DNA of 12,033 nt from an uncultured Ruminococcus sp. (GTDB taxonomy: Bacteria; Bacillota; Clostridia; Oscillospirales; Ruminococcaceae): assembly GCA_947174085.1 (NCBI GenBank), contig CAMWHN010000032.1, forward strand, positions 1 through 12,033, in the 5' to 3' direction. Of the stretch, positions 7,801 to 12,033 are shown piece by piece. The notes under the pieces are model-generated. The model made no database searches. It had not been told where the DNA came from and saw nothing but the letters and a program-made list of their open reading frames with translations. Within the stretch, counting starts at the first letter, position 1, and each line of letters opens with the position of its first letter. Made by a program: the position numbers and the translations under genes.

Positions 7801-8350
7801 CATCAAGTTCCACACCATTTTCACGCATATATAACACAAAATCATTCAAATGCTGTGCATATTCCGCATATTTATCATGGCGCAAGCGTTTTTGATTTTC
7901 TTGTATTGCAGGTTGACCGTCCCATGTTGTATAACTTCTTGTGAATGTTTCACACATATCTGCCGGTGGATTCCACGGTGTTGCAAACACAACACCGCCG
8001 TTTTGTTTTACATATTTTGCTGTTTCAAGAGCTTTATACCATTGTGTTCTATCATCATTGACATAAACTCTCAAGACATTAAATCCAAGCTGATTATCAC
8101 CGTTTCCAAAAGCCGTTGCTTTCTGAGAATCTGTTAAATTACTTCCTGTCCATTCAGGGTGGTCAATACCTCCAAATCCTCGGATTGTCTGGTATTCTTT
8201 AGAAGTATCTACAATGACACTGCTTACTGCTAATGCATCTAAATTTATTTGTTTCTGTTCTGGAAAAAACGCACCCATTCCCAAAAGCATTGCAGTAGCT
8301 AATACGCCTGCGGAAATTTTCTGAACAGATTTTTTTCTGGTTATTTGCAT
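4889..8350 (-). CDS. Secreted dockerin enzyme: GH30_8 glucuronoxylanase - CBM22 - dockerin - GH43 arabinofuranosidase - CBM6
   Basis: The 1153-residue product starts with a signal peptide (basic start, hydrophobic 12-28, likely cleavage after ALA at 39-41). Residues ~44-440 are GH30 subfamily 8: E190 (IQNEPDY) is the acid/base, E277 (WMTEVY) the nucleophile, and WWYIRRSYGPM (314-324) matches Bacillus XynC, where an Arg in this segment reads the glucuronic acid side group. A CBM22-like module follows (~448-600). Next is a type I dockerin (~614-674) with Ca-binding loops starting at D617 and D650. Residues ~700-1035 are GH43, strongly like Bacillus XynD (arabinoxylan arabinofuranohydrolase): D721 (ADPG), D854 (LFDPAV) and E910 (YLFEDSG). 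A CBM6-like module (~1039-1153) has W1071 and W1150. It should cut glucuronoxylan and remove arabinose from a cellulosome. The ribosome binding site AAGGGG is at 8359-8364. It is the second gene of the operon, 22 bp after the GH10-CE1 gene. Confidence 0.95.
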   Translation of the reverse strand: MQITRKKSVQKISAGVLATAMLLGMGAFFPEQKQINLDALAVSSVIVDTSKEYQTIRGFGGIDHPEWTGSNLTDSQKATAFGNGDNQLGFNVLRVYVNDDRTQWYKALETAKYVKQNGGVVFATPWNPPADMCETFTRSYTTWDGQPAIQENQKRLRHDKYAEYAQHLNDFVLYMRENGVELDAISIQNEPDYGEEWTWMSEEECVEFLANYADKIDCPVMSPESFSYNKSYYNAILNNSKAYANTDLFGTHFYGTSRNNMDFPTLETSGKEIWMTEVYVPNSSSDADTWPEAIDVSENIHNGLVVGNMNAYVWWYIRRSYGPMKEDGNISKRGYCMAQYSKYVRPGDIRVDATEQPADNVFVSAYKGDDNQVTIVAVNKSSESYTQDFSITDEKISQVDRYRTSANENLAETLNLEYTDNHFFAQLPAESVSTFVVTLSGQAEEPNEFGWYFDDGFEGTTCNWTSRGGAEIITSGKTAYVGSEALLVQNRTASWNGASKKLSANAFVAGNAYSFSANVIYFDGDATDKFYLKLQYTDASGDTRYATIAETTAVKGEWVQLANKNYKIPDDAKDLQIYIETAETTNNFYIDEVIGAVAGTTIIGAGQPSAVSSIKGDVNGDGVINIYDLVLAKNGIKKGFANSSAETFADVDESGVVDSADIKQIQDYLHGRIKHFTTVEKPTVTVDKAKMEQIFSGVTATASYKKDGENNPLFTQRFGADPGVMEYNGRVYVYTTNDVIEYDANGNVTENTYGLVNKINCISSDDMVNWTDHGAIEVAGQNGVAKWATCSWAPCAAHKTINGKEKFFLYFCNGGNGVSVLTADSPTGPWTDPLGKALITRDVPNCSNILWLFDPAVFVDDDGKGYLCFGGGVPEGKTEMPSTSRVVKLGDDMISLAGDPVTIDAPYLFEDSGINKIGDKYYYTYCSNWNTGGNSYGLTSGAIEYMIADNPLGPYTYGGELFKNQGVFFGYYGNNHHSILELNNQLYLFYHSRPVEGAMGIEGNYRSPQVDAITKTGTSLNSVTGTMTGIAQLKKLNPYQVVQAETMSNQSKDISVSGLGNTLVTGQKGSWIKATGVDFSKKTSTLTIKASSQKGAAIKICIDSLDGNAIAYAEIPAGGNLTEITVPVDSVTGTKDIYFLFSGELNFDCWQFS
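6323..7012 (-). repeat. CBM22-dockerin cassette, copy in the GH30-GH43 gene
   Basis: These 230 codons (residues 447-676) align without any gap to codons 565-794 of the neighbouring GH10-CE1 gene. I count 41 amino-acid differences, about 82% identity. The flanking catalytic modules of the two genes are unrelated, so the match stops at the cassette ends. DNA identity is also visibly high. Confidence 0.9.
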
Positions 8351-8372
8351 AAATATATCCCCTTATTTCAGT

Positions 8373-11300
8373 TTAGTTTGCCTTGAAAATAAATCTCAAA
8401 TAATTATAAAAATGTGGTTGAACGCTAGAGCTGCTATGACCACCGCCTGTTACAGAATGCCAAATATGATTTACACCGTTTGTTGTTAAAATATTATGAT
8501 AAGCTGATGGCTGAGTGTATACAATGTTGTCATCTGTACCGCCTGTAATCATTAATAAATAAGGCATATCATAAGCAGGTTTTAATTGACTTTCCTGAAT
8601 CTGTCCAGGGTGCATAGATAAGTCACTACCAGGAGTCAAACCAGGAGCAGGACACGCTGCACCAACATAGCCGAATAAATCAGAACGTGTTAAACCAATA
8701 AACAACGATTCACGACCGCCCATAGAGAAACCAGTAATTGCAGTATTGTCACGACCAGTTTTTACAGAGAAATTTTGCTGAATATAAGGCATTAAGTCTG
8801 TTGTCAAGTCATTAATAAAATTATCATAATTCAAAGAATTTGCCAAATCCAAACCAGAGCAAATTTCCTGGTCTTTACTTGTATAAATATATGGGAATAC
8901 AACAATCATTTCTTCTGCATCGCCTGTAGAAATTAAATTGCTGAGCATATTTCTGACAGCTCCCATTCTAGCAAGAGAATCTTCATCTTCAGAGTAACCA
9001 TGCAATGCATATAATACAGGATAAGTTTTATTTTCAGAATAATTAGGCGGCAATAATACATTGACATTTGTCATGCGTTCTCTTGTAGTAGAATAATACT
9101 GGTATTTTTGCAAATTACCATAAGTCACATAGTCATATTGTTCTGTACAGCCAGCCAAAGCATATTCTGAAAGAGAAGCTGACATTTTGCTCATGTATTT
9201 GTCAGGGGTTACAGATGTTGTAGTAGGAGTAGAAGTGGGGGTAACAGGATTGTCAACAACTGTAAATTTTTTAATTCTGCCATGCAAATAATCTTGAATT
9301 TGTTTGATATCTGCACTATCTACCGTACCGCTTCCATCTACGTCAGCGGCATTTTTAGCAGAATCGCTTGCAAAGCCTTTTTTCACGCCGTTTTTGGCAA
9401 GAGCTAAATCATAAATATTAATTACACCATCACCATTGACATCGCCTTTGATAACAGCAGTAATTGTTGGCTGACCTGCACCCATAATATGTGTGCCTGC
9501 AACAGCTCCAATGACTTCGTCAATATAGAAATTATTTGTTGTTTCCGCAGTTTCTACATAAAGCTGTAAATCTTTTGCACCCTCAGGAATTTTATAATTT
9601 TCATTCGCAAGCTGTACCCATTCGCCTTTTACAGCTGTTGCCTCTGCAATCGTTGCATACTGTGTTTCACCACTTGCGTCTATATATTGCAGTTTTAAAT
9701 AAAATTTATCTGTTGCATCACCGTCAAAATAAACTACATTTGCACTGAAACTATATTCATTGCCAGCAACAAATGCATTTGAATTAAGCTTTTTGCTTGC
9801 ACCCATCCAAGCAGAAGTTCTGTTCTGCACAAGCAAAGCTTCCTGTCCAACATAAGATGTTTTACCACTTGTTGAAATTTCAGTTCCACCTCTGGTATTC
9901 CAGTTACAAGTACTTCCCTCAAATCCATCATCAAAATACCAACCATATTCATTAGGTTCAACAGGTTTTACTTCGCCTGTATTTCCATTTGGATTACTTC
10001 CGTCACCCCATTCAGATTCTGGAATCATACTAGTTAGTGTTGTATAAGCAAGTTTCGGCTGATTATCAGAATCATATAACAAACCATTACTTCCAGCAGG
10101 TAGCCAAGAGTTCGCATCATTAGGCCCCCAAATACAAACTGCTGTGACACGTCCAGTAGATTGTGGATTTGTATTCCAATCCACCGCTGCTTGGAAAATT
10201 GCTTTATATTTATCTGCTTGGTCTTGCCATGAATATTTTCCGCTGTCAACAGAAATATCAAGCTCTGTTACTTGTACATCACAGCCAATGGATAAATATT
10301 TATGCATCGCTTCCAGATAAGAATCTGTTCCGGCAAAGCCTGTTGCATTTGCAGGAATATGCGACTGCATACCAACACCGTCAAGCAGACCTTTTTCATA
10401 TAAAGATTTGCACATGTTGTAAATTGTATCACGTTTATGATCCCAATATTCGTTGTAATCATTATAATACAAATCACAGCCAGCAGGTGCATATTTTCTT
10501 GCATAAGTAAATGCTTTTTCTACAAAGCTATTATCTCCGTAAACCTGAACCCATGCAGAACTGCCATCTTGATTTACGCTATTATCACCTGGTTCTCTTG
10601 CACCGCCATGATTTGCTGTTCTGTCAGAATTATCACTAATACATTCATTACAAACGTCATACGCATACAAATTCAAAGTTGGATACTGTGTTTGAATTGC
10701 ATCAAACATGTTTTTGATATAGCTTTCCATACGTGCGTCCATAGTTGCAACATCTACCCATGCGCCGTTAGCGTCATAATTTTCTTTAAAAAACCAACCC
10801 GGCGTTTGACTATGCCAAACAAACGTATGACCACGCATTGCAATATTATTTGTTGCACAGAAATCCATAATTGCAGCAGCATTATTCAAAGAAACTGCAA
10901 TATTTGTTCCGCTACACTGAGACTGCACAAGTGTTGCATCTGGTTTTAATTCATTTTCGCATTCAATGCTGTTAAAATCTTTCAATATATTGGCTGTAAT
11001 TGCAGAATTTCGCACAGTACCACCGTTCAGAATATTACCAACTCTAAAATAATTTGCAAATTCATCTTTCAAACCTTTTTCTGTACTTGCCGCATGTGCT
11101 ACAATTCCAGAAGATTTAGAAGTAATCAAAATATTATCAAATGCAAAATCATTTGTACTTTCTGTTGTAATCGTTAATCTAAATTCATAGCTATTTTCTG
11201 GAGCTGTATAAATTCCAGTTAATTCTGTCCATTGATTTGCTTTCACTTTTTGAGAAGCAATTTCTGTAATAGTTTCTTCCCCTGTATTTTCATCAATACA

Positions 11301-11645
11301 AAGCAATGAAAGATGAAAAACTTCTTCCGTTTGGCTAAATACTTGTGCAGAATAAGAATATTCTGTACCACCAGTTAAATAAAATCCTTTTGCAGAGCTT
11401 GCACCATCGTTTGCAGATTCTCTGCCTGAAACCAACATGCCTCTTGAGTTTTCATAACCTGCCTGATTCTCGGCTGTTAGTCTGACACTATCGGCATTCC
11501 CGTACCAGCCATCATAGTTTTGTTCAAAATCATTATACACGAGTTCTTCAGCGTGTACTGTTCCGGTAAATACTGGAAAACTAGCAGATGCCCCCAAACA
11601 GCATGTTAATGCTGTTAAAGCAGCTAAAATTCTTTTCATTTTCAT
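8373..11645 (-). CDS. Secreted dockerin enzyme: CBM22 - GH10 endoxylanase - CBM22 - dockerin - CE1 esterase
   Basis: The 1090-residue product has a signal peptide (cleavage likely after VHA, residue 32). It then has an N-terminal CBM22-like module (~34-178) and a GH10 endo-beta-1,4-xylanase (~185-542). The xylanase carries GHTFVWHSQTPGWF (272-285), acid/base E334 (YDVCNEC) and nucleophile E461 (VTELDI). After these come a second CBM22-like module (~567-720), a type I dockerin (~732-792, loops starting at D735 and D768), a Thr/Pro linker (801-813), and a CE1 esterase (~820-1090). The esterase has S974 (GFSMGG), D1038 and H1070 (GGGH) as probable triad. CE1 includes both feruloyl and acetylxylan esterases, and sequence reading alone does not separate them. 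AAGGAGG at 11655-11661 favours the first of two close ATGs. It is the first gene of the operon, downstream of an AraC-type regulator. Confidence 0.95.
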   Translation of the reverse strand: MKMKRILAALTALTCCLGASASFPVFTGTVHAEELVYNDFEQNYDGWYGNADSVRLTAENQAGYENSRGMLVSGRESANDGASSAKGFYLTGGTEYSYSAQVFSQTEEVFHLSLLCIDENTGEETITEIASQKVKANQWTELTGIYTAPENSYEFRLTITTESTNDFAFDNILITSKSSGIVAHAASTEKGLKDEFANYFRVGNILNGGTVRNSAITANILKDFNSIECENELKPDATLVQSQCSGTNIAVSLNNAAAIMDFCATNNIAMRGHTFVWHSQTPGWFFKENYDANGAWVDVATMDARMESYIKNMFDAIQTQYPTLNLYAYDVCNECISDNSDRTANHGGAREPGDNSVNQDGSSAWVQVYGDNSFVEKAFTYARKYAPAGCDLYYNDYNEYWDHKRDTIYNMCKSLYEKGLLDGVGMQSHIPANATGFAGTDSYLEAMHKYLSIGCDVQVTELDISVDSGKYSWQDQADKYKAIFQAAVDWNTNPQSTGRVTAVCIWGPNDANSWLPAGSNGLLYDSDNQPKLAYTTLTSMIPESEWGDGSNPNGNTGEVKPVEPNEYGWYFDDGFEGSTCNWNTRGGTEISTSGKTSYVGQEALLVQNRTSAWMGASKKLNSNAFVAGNEYSFSANVVYFDGDATDKFYLKLQYIDASGETQYATIAEATAVKGEWVQLANENYKIPEGAKDLQLYVETAETTNNFYIDEVIGAVAGTHIMGAGQPTITAVIKGDVNGDGVINIYDLALAKNGVKKGFASDSAKNAADVDGSGTVDSADIKQIQDYLHGRIKKFTVVDNPVTPTSTPTTTSVTPDKYMSKMSASLSEYALAGCTEQYDYVTYGNLQKYQYYSTTRERMTNVNVLLPPNYSENKTYPVLYALHGYSEDEDSLARMGAVRNMLSNLISTGDAEEMIVVFPYIYTSKDQEICSGLDLANSLNYDNFINDLTTDLMPYIQQNFSVKTGRDNTAITGFSMGGRESLFIGLTRSDLFGYVGAACPAPGLTPGSDLSMHPGQIQESQLKPAYDMPYLLMITGGTDDNIVYTQPSAYHNILTTNGVNHIWHSVTGGGHSSSSVQPHFYNYLRFIFKAN
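9264..9953 (-). repeat. CBM22-dockerin cassette, copy in the GH10-CE1 gene
   Basis: These are codons 565-794 of the GH10-CE1 gene, the partner of 6323-7012. Both begin with the same context (PNE-GWYFDDGFEG) and end with GRIK-F, and in both genes the cassette sits between the N-terminal and C-terminal catalytic modules. Confidence 0.9.
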
Positions 11646-11696
11646 TCCTAAAATCCTCCTTATGTAGTAAAATAATTTCAGTCTATGTCAATATAT

Positions 11697-11714
11697 TATG
11701 TTCATTTTAACATA
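11697..11714. repeat. Inverted repeat over the candidate -10 of the xylanolytic operon
   Basis: TATGTT (11697-11702) and AACATA (11709-11714) form a perfect 6-bp inverted repeat with a 6-base centre, overlapping the candidate -10. It could be an operator half-site pair, but in such AT-rich DNA a short palindrome may arise by chance. Confidence 0.35.
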
Positions 11715-11732
11715 TATCCAGAATTTTGTCTT
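11704..11732 (-). promoter_or_regulatory. Candidate promoter of the xylanolytic operon
   Basis: On the minus strand, AAGACA (11727-11732) and TAAAAT (11704-11709) are separated by 17 bp, matching 4 of 6 and 5 of 6 consensus bases. The start point would leave a leader of about 50 bases before the ATG at 11645. A weak -35 beside upstream repeats fits an activator-dependent promoter. Confidence 0.4.
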
Positions 11733-11733
11733 G

Positions 11734-11764
11734 CATATTTGTCATGCTTTTTTCATATTTGTCA
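11734..11764 (-). promoter_or_regulatory. Candidate AraC-type operator: 11-bp direct repeat with 20-bp period
   Basis: TGACAAATATG occurs twice on the minus strand (11754-11764 and 11734-11744). The copies are spaced 20 bp, about two helical turns. The downstream copy ends one base before the candidate -35. The upstream copy begins with the TGA stop codon of the AraC-family gene. Tandem direct repeats next to a -35 are the usual site layout of AraC-family activators. Binding by the neighbouring regulator is inferred. Confidence 0.5.
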
Positions 11765-12033
11765 CAGTGAACTAAATTTTTTCTGATATTCTTTGGGTGT
11801 CACACCGGTTATTTCCTTGAATACTCGACAAAAATGACTTTGTGACGAAAATCCAAGATAATTACTAATTGACACAAAACTTTTTTCTGTTTCGCATAAT
11901 AATTCCTGTGCTTTTTGAATTTTTTTTAGCTGAATAAAATCAGAAAGATTCATGCCTGCATTTTTTTTAAATTCTGTAGAAATTGCGCCACGACTTCTGC
12001 CAAAATATTCCGCAATATCAGAAGTTTTAATAG
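11762..12033 (-). CDS. AraC-family transcriptional regulator, C-terminal DNA-binding domain (5' end outside window)
   Basis: The frame stays open from the TGA at 11762-11764 to the right window edge. This gives 89 visible residues, so the internal ATG at 11953 is not the start. Both helix-turn-helix units of the AraC/XylS domain are seen: the first around TSDIAEYFGRSRGAISTEF, and the second in the signature region FSSQSHFCRVFKEITG followed by VTPKEYQKKF. The N-terminal part, which would tell a sugar-sensing AraC protein from a YesN-type response regulator, lies outside. It is on the same strand as the xylanolytic operon and ends 116 bp before it, so control of that operon in response to xylan products is a reasonable inference. 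No hairpin terminator is visible between them, and some read-through is possible. Confidence 0.9.
   Translation of the reverse strand, partial: IKTSDIAEYFGRSRGAISTEFKKNAGMNLSDFIQLKKIQKAQELLCETEKSFVSISNYLGFSSQSHFCRVFKEITGVTPKEYQKKFSSL

Noticed and set aside
10437..10949. A 170-codon plus-strand frame opposite the GH10 gene, and similar frames at 7190-7555, 7471-7794 and 10163-10510
   Set aside because: They are antisense to clear catalytic domains, rich in Cys, Ile and Phe as expected from the complement of a coding strand, and have no family signature.
11595..11606. Cys15-Cys16 in the GH10-CE1 signal peptide as a lipoprotein anchor
   Set aside because: The residue before the cysteine is Thr, not the Gly, Ala or Ser of a lipobox, and a good VHA cleavage site follows at residue 32.
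11686..11691. Perfect TTGACA on the minus strand as -35 of the xylanolytic operon
   Set aside because: A -10 at normal spacing would be ACTACA beside the AAGGAGG site, so the transcript would start within or after the ribosome binding site.

Overview
The window reads as AT-rich chromosomal DNA of a Gram-positive, fibre-degrading gut or rumen anaerobe. The closest fit is a Ruminococcus-like member of the Oscillospiraceae. The evidence is two secreted multi-modular xylan-degrading enzymes with type I dockerins (cellulosome parts), a Firmicutes-type TPP-controlled thiamine salvage operon that includes thiW, and strong AAGGAGG-like ribosome binding sites. The species cannot be fixed from the sequence alone.

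Left edge (1-1067, plus strand): the C-terminal ~354 codons of a prokaryotic Argonaute, cut by the window start. A MID domain with the 5'-phosphate pocket residues and a PIWI domain with a complete D-E-D-D tetrad are visible, so this looks like a catalytically competent long Argonaute.

Middle (about 1080-4880, plus strand): a candidate promoter, a TPP riboswitch with an intrinsic terminator as expression platform, then five tightly packed genes: thiW (thiazole ECF S-component), thiM, thiE, thiD and tenA. Together they take up or recycle the thiazole and pyrimidine halves of thiamine, phosphorylate both and join them to thiamine phosphate. No de novo genes (thiC, thiG, thiH) are in the window. 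The operon closes with a perfect 17-bp hairpin that probably terminates transcription in both directions.

Right (4889-11645, minus strand): a two-gene xylanolytic operon, transcribed right to left. The first gene encodes CBM22-GH10-CBM22-dockerin-CE1 (xylanase plus esterase). The second, 22 bp downstream, encodes GH30_8-CBM22-dockerin-GH43-CBM6 (glucuronoxylanase plus arabinofuranosidase). Four complementary activities against substituted xylan are therefore made from one transcript, and both proteins carry the dockerin between their catalytic modules. A 230-codon CBM22-dockerin cassette is shared at the same relative place in both, at about 82% amino-acid identity without gaps.

Right edge (11762-12033, minus strand): the DNA-binding C-terminus of an AraC-family regulator, 116 bp upstream of the xylanolytic operon. 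The gap holds an 11-bp direct repeat spaced by 20 bp, abutting a candidate promoter, and is a good candidate for the regulator's binding site.
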